Part shown: positions 16,727 through 24,373 of the stretch, one piece after another
Layout: every line of letters begins with the position of its first letter
Position numbering within the stretch: position 1 is the stretch's first letter
IMG/VR virus record: IMGVR_UViG_3300037119_001263
Coordinates: 1 to 41,313 of that record
DNA length: 41,313 nt
Strand: one strand, 5' to 3'
Source of the DNA: a virus
Notes under the pieces: model-generated
Told to the model about the DNA's origin: nothing
Databases searched by the model: none
What the model saw: only the letters and a program-made list of their open reading frames with translations
Program-made: the position numbers and the translations under genes

Positions 16727-18925
16727 TTACGAAAGAAGGTTGAGTAGAAGCTCGATCGCCTCTTCGTCGTCGTCAGGATCATCGGTGACGACGGCGCGCT
16801 TGACGATCTTGCGTTGCGGCGGTGTCAGGCCTGCCGCCTGCATCTTCGGCATAAGCTCGATCAGCGCCGGTGAAGGCGGTTGCGGAATTTGCGGAATTTG
16901 CGGAATTTGCTGCGCAGGTTGCGCAAGCACCGCGTCGATCAGTTCCTCAATCTCGTCGCGTTTGCGCTTCCGGCGCGTGGTCTGGGCCCAAGCGCCGGCA
17001 TAACCGGAGCCGGGCGACGGCTGCGGTTGCGGCGGCAACACGTCATAACCCGGGAACGTGGCGGCCGTGCCGCTGATAGTGTAGGCGCCGGGTTCGCAGA
17101 ACAGCGTGAAGTCGCCGCCGGTGATGAACGTCGCCGCAGTGCCGGTCAGCGTGTAGGCGCCGCCCGCGGCAACAGCCTTGCCCGCCAATCCCGCCGAGGT
17201 GCCGGTCAACGCATAGTCGCCGGCATTTGCCGTGACCACCACCGCCGCCCCGGCAGTGTCAATGACAAAGCTCGCGGCGGTGCCGGTCAGCGCGTAGCTA
17301 TCGCCGTCGTAGATCACCCCAACCTGCGGCGCCGGATTGGGTAGGACTGCGTTGCTTTCGTCGCGGTTATTGATCCATTGCCAGTTGATCGTGTTGTCAA
17401 CCAGCGCGGTGTAGCCCCACAGTGCCGAGGGCCGGATGATGCAGTCCTGTACCGTTACGTTCCACATCGGTTCCGATTGGAACCGGCCATCCGAATAGAT
17501 CGGCGAACTCCCGCCGTCGATAATCAGGCAGTTGTCGATCAGCTGGCTGTTGCTTGAACCCGAACCAAAGAAGTTGTTGAGGTTGATGCAGGCAGTTTGC
17601 GATTGCGTATCGTTCCACAGCGCGCAATGCCGGATAATAAGGTTGTCGATGCCGGCATTAACCTCGATGCAATCGTAATGCGGATCGCCTGCCACCGTGT
17701 TGTTGAGATCGTGAATGTAGCAATCGCGGATCAAGGTGTTATGGGTGCCGACGTTGACGCCATTGTCCACGCCGCTGATGTTGCAGCGCAGAACCGTCGC
17801 CCCTGTTGCCCCATTGAGCAACATCGCGTTGGTGCAGTTGTCATGACCGTCGAAGGTGCAGTCCTCGATCAGCACATTGTTGCCGCCGCCGAGGCCGTCG
17901 TCATAAACCCGCAAGGCGTTGTTGGCCGCTGCACTGTCGAACCAGCAATTGCGGATGGTGACGTTGTCGTGGGTGACGATCATGTCCGCATTGGTCAGAT
18001 GCAGATTTTCGATCACCTCCCCGTTGGTGCTGGAACGGAACGTGTCGCTGTCGAACAGCGTGAACGACGTTCCCGGCGCATAACCGGTATTGGTCGCGTC
18101 CGGCCACTTTCCTTGAAACGTGACCGGCGAGCCGGTGAGCGTGTAGCTGCCGGCCGAGACAATGGCCTTGCCCGCTAGCCCCGCCGAACCGCCGGTGATG
18201 GTGTAACTACCGGCCGAGAGAATGGCCCGGCCTGCCACCCCCGCCGATGAACCGGTGAGCGCATAGCTACCGGCCGCCGCCGTGAATGTGGTGCCGCCCG
18301 CAGCCGCCGCCGTGAACGCGATCACAAGACCGGAACGGGCTTGCGGCGTGCTGCCTACGGTCTGGGTAAAGGTGGAGCCATAAGCGGTGGAGCCGTTCGC
18401 GGTAACAAGCAGATAGGCCGACACCGACACGTCAATGGTGCCAACGCCGCCAAATTCCAGATCGGTGAAGCTATTGCTGGCCGTGCCGGTGAAGCCGGTC
18501 AGATTGCTGCCGGCGGAAAACCCCCAGCCACCGACCAGCAGCCGGTCGCCCGCAGTCGGTGTAATGTTGGGCGTTGCCTGCGTGCCGCCCGATGCCTGCG
18601 TGAACGTCCCGTTGGATATGTCGTAAGGCGTCGGATTAACGCCGGAGAATTCTCTTAAGGTCCAACTCGATCGGGTGGCGCTCCCGATCGTGTATTGCAG
18701 GCTGTTCGAGCCATCACTGATCCGCCACCAGATATAACCGCCGTGGAAGGTCTGCTGCTCCATGCCGGTGGATTGCGTCCAGCCGGCATTGGGCGAGGCG
18801 TTGTAATCGTCGGAGGCGAACGTCAGAACAACAAGATTGCCGGATGTCGGCGCGACGCCAAAGCTGGCGGTGGTGGTGGCGGTGGTGCTCGTCCCGTTTG
18901 CTTTCTGGACGAGAGCGATAGCCAT
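16727..18925 (-). CDS. Large beta-repeat and beta-helix virion protein
   Basis: The product has 732 residues. Residues 1-205 look like a beta-sandwich domain (GGYIWWRISDGSNSLQYTIG). Around 212-270 and again 545-640 are repeats of the form AGSYxLTGxxA with LAGKA. Residues 290-520 resemble a right-handed parallel beta helix, with successive strands NVTIRNCWFDS, NVLIEDCTFDG, TVLRCNISGV, TLIRDCYIHD and LIIRHCALWN. The C-terminus turns helical and carries the micro-repeat IPQIPQIPQ and an acidic end. Beta helices are common in tailspikes and glycan-cutting enzymes, but this gene lies between portal and scaffold, so a capsid-surface role is as likely. No catalytic residues identified. Confidence 0.72.
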   Translation of the reverse strand: MAIALVQKANGTSTTATTTASFGVAPTSGNLVVLTFASDDYNASPNAGWTQSTGMEQQTFHGGYIWWRISDGSNSLQYTIGSATRSSWTLREFSGVNPTPYDISNGTFTQASGGTQATPNITPTAGDRLLVGGWGFSAGSNLTGFTGTASNSFTDLEFGGVGTIDVSVSAYLLVTANGSTAYGSTFTQTVGSTPQARSGLVIAFTAAAAGGTTFTAAAGSYALTGSSAGVAGRAILSAGSYTITGGSAGLAGKAIVSAGSYTLTGSPVTFQGKWPDATNTGYAPGTSFTLFDSDTFRSSTNGEVIENLHLTNADMIVTHDNVTIRNCWFDSAAANNALRVYDDGLGGGNNVLIEDCTFDGHDNCTNAMLLNGATGATVLRCNISGVDNGVNVGTHNTLIRDCYIHDLNNTVAGDPHYDCIEVNAGIDNLIIRHCALWNDTQSQTACINLNNFFGSGSSNSQLIDNCLIIDGGSSPIYSDGRFQSEPMWNVTVQDCIIRPSALWGYTALVDNTINWQWINNRDESNAVLPNPAPQVGVIYDGDSYALTGTAASFVIDTAGAAVVVTANAGDYALTGTSAGLAGKAVAAGGAYTLTGTAATFITGGDFTLFCEPGAYTISGTAATFPGYDVLPPQPQPSPGSGYAGAWAQTTRRKRKRDEIEELIDAVLAQPAQQIPQIPQIPQPPSPALIELMPKMQAAGLTPPQRKIVKRAVVTDDPDDDEEAIELLLNLLS

Positions 18926-18932
18926 GGGTCAT

Positions 18933-19343
18933 TTACACCAACGTGAACAGCGACGCCTGGAAATCGATTTGCAGTGTGTTGCCCGAGGTGACCGTGGTGG
19001 ATGACCCGTTGTCCCAGTACGCCACCAGATTGTCTGATGCCGAGGTGTCGTTGTAGAGCGCGGCATAGCGGAAGGTGATGCCGGCGCCTGATGCCGTCCA
19101 CGCCGTCGGATCGGTCGCGGTGACCGTCACAGTGCCGCTGCTTTCCGATACGCCGATGGTGGTGGCCAGCCCGCCCGCGGTGTAGCCGTTGGCGGTCGAT
19201 AGCTCGGTGATCGCCGACAGTGTGGTATGCGCCGCCGATGGCGTGCCGTTCGACAACGCCACCTTGAAGGTGTGCGAGCCGAAGTTATGCACGCCGTTCA
19301 CCAGTTGTTCGACAAAGTCGTTGTATTTGGAATAAACGGCCAT
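18933..19343 (-). CDS. Small beta-rich virion protein
   Basis: The product has 136 residues. The pattern GSHTFKVALSNGTPSAAHTT, then a GYTAGGLA loop and FRYAALYNDTSASDNLVAYW, belongs to a phage protein type found beside head genes and usually labelled structural. It is beta-rich with few charges. The ATG follows the portal TAA directly, with a GGAGG ribosome site inside the portal's last codons, giving tight coupling. A decoration or head-fibre function is plausible; not proven. Confidence 0.7.
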   Translation of the reverse strand: MAVYSKYNDFVEQLVNGVHNFGSHTFKVALSNGTPSAAHTTLSAITELSTANGYTAGGLATTIGVSESSGTVTVTATDPTAWTASGAGITFRYAALYNDTSASDNLVAYWDNGSSTTVTSGNTLQIDFQASLFTLV

Positions 19344-21590
19344 TTAATCCTCCGATGTCAGCGCCGCGCCGATCACCTTGCCGGTGCGCGGGTCGCGGTG
19401 GATCACCGCTTTACGCGGCCTGCTCATGGCCTCGATCAGCCCTTGATGCGATTTGCCGATGCTTTCCATCATGTGGGCCAGCATATCGTCGGGCGTCCGG
19501 GTCATGCCGCTGGCCTGCCGGATCTGCTGTTGCTGCATGGCAGCGTCGGCGGCTTCCCGCTGCTTGGCCGCGGCTTCCTGCTGCTTGAGTTGCGCCGTCT
19601 GCTCGGCCTTGAACATCTCGATTTGAATTTGGTTTTGCGCCTTCTCGCGCTCCAGCGCCATTTCCTGGGTAGCGCGCTCGCGCTCGGTCTGCGCCTCAAG
19701 CGCCGCCGCTTGCTGCTTGAGCGTCATATCGGCGGTGGCCTTTTCCTTCTCCAGCGCGAGCTTGGCCTGTGAGGTCTGCTGCTCCAACTGCAGTTTGGCC
19801 TGCGCTTCCGCCTGCTTCGGATCAGGCTGCGTCTGCTCCTGCTCGCCGGCGTCGCGGAACCGCTTCTTCACGTCGGCAGGCAATGGCGAAGTCTCGATGA
19901 GCACATCCATCACCGCCGCGCTCTTGGTCGGCGATAGCATCGGCGCCACCGCCGGTAAGGCTTGGCTGATCGCGTCGTAGGTGTCTTGCATCAAGGTGAC
20001 GGTGTCGGGGCCCTCGTCCAGAATGATGTCAACGTCAAGCTCGCCGATGGCGTTCTGCTTTTGCGGCATGCCATCGGGCCCGGGCACCGTGGCGTTGATC
20101 TGCACGAATTGCGGCTCGCCCTGCGCATCGGTGACGCGGATCCAGCGTTCATTGACCCAATAGCTCTGCGCGGCATTGAACAGCGAGCGATAAACCCGGA
20201 TTTTCCATGATCGTAGGTTAGTCATGTAGGGCCCAAGCTCGGCAATGCCGGCTTGCTGCAACAGCGCGATGGCGCGGCCGGACGAGCCCTTGCCGACATC
20301 GCCGCCGGCAATCGCCGCGTTGGGCCCGAAGTTTTCGATCTCCTGCGCCGCGTCGCGCATGAATTCGAGTTGGCCCATCACCGCCGCCTGCTTGGCTTGA
20401 TCGTCAAAGCGCAGGTCATCGAGCCCGGTGTTGACCAGCACGATGCCATCGGCCCGCGCCGCCTCCTGCCGCAGTTTCTCGACGTTGGTGTCGGCCACCG
20501 CCGCCTTGGTGGCGATGATGCGGCGGTTGTTCAATTCGTGCAGCCCTTTCGAGCGGCGCTGATTAACTTCATCCTGCGGCGATTGCAGGTTACGAACGAA
20601 CCCATACCTATCGCCGTCGTGATCGACCGAGGCCGAGAACATCAGGTATTTGGCGAACTGCTTGCCGTTCTCATCGGTGAACGGCGATTGCCCCTGCATC
20701 AATATCTTGGAGCCGGTGAACAGCGCCCACTTCCACCCGCCCTTCGACTTGTACCAAATGTCAACAAGCCTGACCTGCTTGAAATCGCCGCTGGCCTGGA
20801 ACCATCTGGTGTCGCGGTCGGAATTGCTGGTCAATTCAAGCGAGCTATCGCACGCCGCCTTGATGTCGTCTGCCATGTCGGGAAGAATTTCATTCATCAA
20901 TTCCTCATCGACATATTTGCCCATTCCGACATAGCGCGCGTCGGAGAAGTCGTGCTTGAACGATCGCGGGTCATAAAAAAACCCGTCGTTATCGACGGGT
21001 CCGAAGATCACATCATAGTCGGGCTGTTGTGGTTCTGGTGGCGGCATGCCCGGCATCATGCCTTGTCCGGTCTGCTTCGGGGCCGGCATCGGTTGGAGGT
21101 CCAATTCGATGCCGCCGATGCCGTCCACCGCCGCGGCTTCGTTCACCAGCGGCGCCACCTCGTTCCACTTGTTGCGGTCCATCAGATAGCGCAGCACCGC
21201 GGTCGCCAGATCGGCACCTTCCTGATGCTGCGGCGTACGCGGATAGGCTTTGGGGTCCTGCTTGAGCCGTTCCACCAGCCCGACAATGCCATCGACCTTG
21301 CGGCCGATCTTGTTGTAGGTCACCACCGGCTGCTTGCGCTCATTGAAGGTCTTGATCTGGTCGGATGTCCATTGCGCGCCGTGGCGATAGCGTCGCGCGT
21401 TCTGTTGCTCTTGGATCTCCAAGGTCTTGTTGTCGAGATACGTGGTGTAGGCGTTAATGCACTTTTCCAGCGGCCAAAAGCCCTCTTTGTCTTCGCCCTC
21501 GGGGTCAACGATCGGCGCATTGCGGCCAGCCGCCGAGCCGCCCTGCGGATAACCGCCGCCCCGGATCGACAAGACGTTGCTGATGGCCAT
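19344..21590 (-). CDS. Portal protein, P22-like
   Basis: The product has 748 residues, near the 725 of P22 gp1. The core includes QPVVTYNKIGRKVDGIVGLV, the NDGFFYDPRSFKHDFSDARY segment and SGRAIALLQQAGIAELGPYM, all in the expected order for this family. The last 150 residues are a long Gln/Glu/Ala coiled coil (EKEKATADMTLKQQAAALE) like the barrel of P22-type portals. It would form the dodecameric ring for DNA entry and exit. It lies after the large terminase and a 49-residue coiled-coil gene. The coding sequence contains an intrinsic-terminator-like hairpin at 20974-21000. Confidence 0.88.
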   Translation of the reverse strand: MAISNVLSIRGGGYPQGGSAAGRNAPIVDPEGEDKEGFWPLEKCINAYTTYLDNKTLEIQEQQNARRYRHGAQWTSDQIKTFNERKQPVVTYNKIGRKVDGIVGLVERLKQDPKAYPRTPQHQEGADLATAVLRYLMDRNKWNEVAPLVNEAAAVDGIGGIELDLQPMPAPKQTGQGMMPGMPPPEPQQPDYDVIFGPVDNDGFFYDPRSFKHDFSDARYVGMGKYVDEELMNEILPDMADDIKAACDSSLELTSNSDRDTRWFQASGDFKQVRLVDIWYKSKGGWKWALFTGSKILMQGQSPFTDENGKQFAKYLMFSASVDHDGDRYGFVRNLQSPQDEVNQRRSKGLHELNNRRIIATKAAVADTNVEKLRQEAARADGIVLVNTGLDDLRFDDQAKQAAVMGQLEFMRDAAQEIENFGPNAAIAGGDVGKGSSGRAIALLQQAGIAELGPYMTNLRSWKIRVYRSLFNAAQSYWVNERWIRVTDAQGEPQFVQINATVPGPDGMPQKQNAIGELDVDIILDEGPDTVTLMQDTYDAISQALPAVAPMLSPTKSAAVMDVLIETSPLPADVKKRFRDAGEQEQTQPDPKQAEAQAKLQLEQQTSQAKLALEKEKATADMTLKQQAAALEAQTERERATQEMALEREKAQNQIQIEMFKAEQTAQLKQQEAAAKQREAADAAMQQQQIRQASGMTRTPDDMLAHMMESIGKSHQGLIEAMSRPRKAVIHRDPRTGKVIGAALTSED
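20975..21000 (-). terminator. Intrinsic-terminator-like hairpin inside the portal gene
   Basis: On the minus (sense) strand the perfect 8-bp arms ACCCGTCG and CGACGGGT enclose ATAA and are followed at once by seven T. All parts of a strong Rho-independent terminator are present, yet they are codons for the segment VDNDGFF of the portal protein at about residues 197-205. It may reduce or time expression of genes beyond this point unless antitermination or coupled translation prevents it. Confidence 0.65.
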
Positions 21591-21594
21591 TTAT

Positions 21595-21744
21595 TTATTC
21601 CTTGCCCGCGACGCGCTCGACCAGTCGCTGTACCGCTGCCACTTCCTGCTTGAGCTTGCCGAAATCACGGTGCAGCACGCGCAATAGCTCTTCAATCCGA
21701 TCCAATTGCGTCCCGCTTTGGGATTGGATCAGCGATTGCGCCAT
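21595..21744 (-). CDS. 49-residue coiled-coil protein between terminase and portal
   Basis: A short gene with a GAGG site 8 bases before its ATG; its TAA stop lies just ahead of the portal ribosome site. The product begins MAQSLIQSQSGTQLDRIEEL and continues as an amphipathic helix of alternating Leu, Val, Glu, Lys and Arg, ending ERVAGKE. One uninterrupted coiled coil is predicted. Nothing else covers this 164-base interval. Similar tiny genes between terminase and portal occur in other phages; a bridging or assembly role is only a guess. Confidence 0.65.
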   Translation of the reverse strand: MAQSLIQSQSGTQLDRIEELLRVLHRDFGKLKQEVAAVQRLVERVAGKE

Positions 21745-21754
21745 TCGCGTTACC

Positions 21755-23212
21755 TCAATAAGTGCGCCAATCCCCGGGCTGCTCGCCGCGCGGGTGGATC
21801 TGCGCGTAGCCGCTCACGTCAGCCGGCTTCGGCTTGTCTTTTTCCTTCGCCCATGGTCTACTCATACACGCATAGCGTGCACAATCTCCACTATGATCTT
21901 CTGAGTCACTCAACACGTCTTCCGGCCGATCGGGATCGTGCTGCAGAAATGGAACGGTTCTAATGAAATCCACCGCGGTGGAGAAGACCACCATCATCGC
22001 GTGGCCGTCGTCGTTGCCTTCCATGCGCCAGCGCATCACGTCCCAACCGCCATTGGCCCAGCCGCCGGGCTTGTGCACCCGGGAATTGTCGGCGCGGCGA
22101 AACCACACCTTGCCCTGCGAGCCGGTGCCCATGCGCTCGGCGATCGAGGGCCCGCCGTCCTGAATGAAGGCCGAGGGATCGAGCACCCCGTAGGAGATTT
22201 CTTCGTCCTTTTCCCGGGTAGATATCCCCTTCCCCACCTCGTCGGCATTCATCTTGATCCCGACATTCGGCTCGCCCGGCTTCATGCCGTACCATTCGCG
22301 ATAGAGCACCATGGCGCCGCGCGGCAGGAACTTGCCGCCGTAGGTGCCATCGTCCGACACCACCGCCCACCATTGGACGCAGAACGGGTGCGCGGAGCCC
22401 CAATCCATCGCGCGGAACTTGAGCCACTCCTTCGGGATCTCGAATGGTCGCACCACATGCCGCGCCGTCGACCAGCAGTCGAAGAAGGCGCCGAGCGTGA
22501 CGCTCCAATCACCATCCAGCCACGCCTGCACCAATTCCTTGCTGCCCGACGATCGCAGCCGCTGCTTGTAGCTCTCCGCGTCGATGAACGGGTTATTGTC
22601 CACCTTGCTCGGGATGAAGATCCGATCCAGCCCGGTGACGGGATCGTGGATCACCTGATTGCCGAGCGGGAACGGATCGATGTAGCGCGCCTTCACCCAC
22701 TGGTGGCCGGGCCCACCCGGGTTGCCGGTGGCGCGGAAACCTACCGGAACACCCGCACCCGAGCGTAGCGTGGCAAACAGTTTGAACACCGGCGCCGGCG
22801 AGGGGAAGTTGCCGATTTCCTCGATGTAGACGCGGGTATAGCTGTGGCCCTGATAGCCCTCGGCGTCACTATCACGATCCAAGTATGCGAACCGTAGCCG
22901 CGCGCCGCGGGGATCGCGCCAGAGCTTCTCGGTTTCGTTATAGGTCCATTTCAGCGGGCCGTAGATCGCCCGCGACCGCTCGATAGTATCGACCAACTCC
23001 TTATAGGTGCGCCGCACCATCAGGCCCGCGGCGTGCTGCCCAAAGGCGTTGGCGTGCACCATGAACTCGCCCAGCGCGCCGTCGGTCTTGCCACCACCAC
23101 GGGCGCCGCCAAAGAACACTTCGAAAATTGGGCACTCCAGCAGCGCCCACTGCGCCCAGTTTGACCCGGGCGACCAGATGACCCGCTCGATGCGATCGGT
23201 TACGGCGTCCAT
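21755..23212 (-). CDS. Terminase large subunit
   Basis: The product has 485 residues. The Walker A loop GGARGGGKT is at 35-43 and a Walker B strand, RVYIEEIGNF, at about 127-136. The nuclease half has an acidic strand, FRAMDWGSAHPFCVQWW, near 262-278, then a DPSAF motif. The protein would pump DNA through the portal and cut it into genome units. It follows a small-terminase-like gene and a Gly-rich gene, and precedes the 49-residue coiled coil and portal. The ribosome site is weak, so translation may depend on the upstream gene. All key ATPase residues are intact. Confidence 0.92.
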   Translation of the reverse strand: MDAVTDRIERVIWSPGSNWAQWALLECPIFEVFFGGARGGGKTDGALGEFMVHANAFGQHAAGLMVRRTYKELVDTIERSRAIYGPLKWTYNETEKLWRDPRGARLRFAYLDRDSDAEGYQGHSYTRVYIEEIGNFPSPAPVFKLFATLRSGAGVPVGFRATGNPGGPGHQWVKARYIDPFPLGNQVIHDPVTGLDRIFIPSKVDNNPFIDAESYKQRLRSSGSKELVQAWLDGDWSVTLGAFFDCWSTARHVVRPFEIPKEWLKFRAMDWGSAHPFCVQWWAVVSDDGTYGGKFLPRGAMVLYREWYGMKPGEPNVGIKMNADEVGKGISTREKDEEISYGVLDPSAFIQDGGPSIAERMGTGSQGKVWFRRADNSRVHKPGGWANGGWDVMRWRMEGNDDGHAMMVVFSTAVDFIRTVPFLQHDPDRPEDVLSDSEDHSGDCARYACMSRPWAKEKDKPKPADVSGYAQIHPRGEQPGDWRTY

Positions 23213-23220
23213 GTTTCATA

Positions 23221-24012
23221 CTAGACATTTGTTCCCGTGGGCCAACGGTCGGTGTACCCGCCGAACGCCGCGCCCGGCCAGTAGTAGTTATCGCTCCACC
23301 GATTGGGCGTGCCGCCGCTACCGCCGGTTCCGAGTATCGAGCCTCTCTGCGCGCTCATTCCGTGCTCGGCACTGATCCCCACTCCCATATCGGAGCCGAT
23401 CTGCCCGCCGCGCAAGCCTTCGCTCGACTGGGTGTTGATGAGTTCTCCGTTGCGCATGATCCAGCCCGGCCCCATGCCAAGCAAGCGCCAGTTATTGGTC
23501 GAAGGCCCGCTCATTTGATGGGTCGCTATCCCCGGAACATCGCGGCCGAGTTTTCGGAATAAATCTTCGGCCCTGAAAAACCCGCCCCGATCGCTGCCGT
23601 ACTCGTATCCTATGCCGGTCCTGCCATATCGCGGCAGAAATCCGCCCGCCAATTGGGCCAAGCTTATGCCGGACTCTGCCGCCACCTGATCGGGATCGTC
23701 AAACTTGTAACCGCCGTAAGCATCGAAATACTTTGCCCGATCTTCGGGCGCCATGCTTCCACCGCCGAACAGACCACCACCCATCTCCCAGGTAGAGGCG
23801 CCGGGGCTGCCAATGTTGAAGCCGCGGCTGACATCGTCACCGCCGCCACCACCGCCGCCGCCGCTGAGCGCCTGTTGGGCCTGTTGAATTAAAGCGTCGG
23901 TGTCGCGTAGTGCCCATGTGCCGTACGATTGCGGCGCCATCTGCTGCAACCCGGGCTGCTGCTGGGAGCCCCCCCCTACGCCACCGTACATTCCGTAAGG
24001 TATATCAACCAT
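23221..24012 (-). CDS. Glycine-rich hypothetical protein beside the terminase
   Basis: The product has 263 residues. It begins MVDIPYGMYGGVGGGSQQQP and holds a run of eight Gly near residue 52-60. The rest has many Gly, Ser, Trp and Tyr (NYYWPGAAFGGYTDRWPTG at the end). It shares its Gly/aromatic style with the N-terminal part of the giant protein encoded upstream. It has no Cys, signal or membrane helix. It separates the two terminase-type genes, which is unusual. No function is recognised; a virion component is likely from composition and strand. Confidence 0.65.
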   Translation of the reverse strand: MVDIPYGMYGGVGGGSQQQPGLQQMAPQSYGTWALRDTDALIQQAQQALSGGGGGGGGDDVSRGFNIGSPGASTWEMGGGLFGGGSMAPEDRAKYFDAYGGYKFDDPDQVAAESGISLAQLAGGFLPRYGRTGIGYEYGSDRGGFFRAEDLFRKLGRDVPGIATHQMSGPSTNNWRLLGMGPGWIMRNGELINTQSSEGLRGGQIGSDMGVGISAEHGMSAQRGSILGTGGSGGTPNRWSDNYYWPGAAFGGYTDRWPTGTNV

Positions 24013-24030
24013 GGTTGTGTACTCCGGCGA

Positions 24031-24372
24031 TCATTGCAAAGAGCCGTTGCCGCTTCCATCGTCTGGCACCGGCAGTGCCTTCAGATCGAGGTGGTCGGCG
24101 CCATACTTGGCCACCCATTCCTCGCGCGTGAGCACCTTGGGAAGCTCGGCGACATAGCGCACGTTGAGGTCGGCCGCGATTTCGGTGCGGGTCAAATCGG
24201 GAATGATCTTCTTGAGCAGGATATCGATCGCTTTGATCTGGCTCATGCTCAACTCGAGCCCGTCGAAGATGTGAGCCTGCAGCCGGTGAATGAGTTGCGA
24301 CGCCTTGATCTTGGCCCGGCATTCCGCGGTGTTGAACGGGGCCAATCCCTTCGGTCGTTTGCGCGCTGGCAT
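24031..24372 (-). CDS. Terminase small subunit-like protein
   Basis: The product has 113 residues starting MPARKRPKGLAPFNTAECRA. A basic N-terminus precedes a helical core, KASQLIHRLQAHIFDGLELS, then MSQIKAIDILLKKIIPDLTR. I associate this pattern with small proteins encoded just before the large terminase in Rhizobiales phages and prophages. It would bind the packaging start site as an oligomer. The start is 1 base past the TAG of the giant gene, so they are nearly joined. The identification is by pattern and position. Confidence 0.65.
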   Translation of the reverse strand: MPARKRPKGLAPFNTAECRAKIKASQLIHRLQAHIFDGLELSMSQIKAIDILLKKIIPDLTRTEIAADLNVRYVAELPKVLTREEWVAKYGADHLDLKALPVPDDGSGNGSLQ

Positions 24373-24373
24373 G

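Noticed and set aside
20253-21653. Plus-strand frame of 466 codons opposite the portal
   Set aside because: The portal frame has recognisable family motifs along the whole length; the opposite frame has none.
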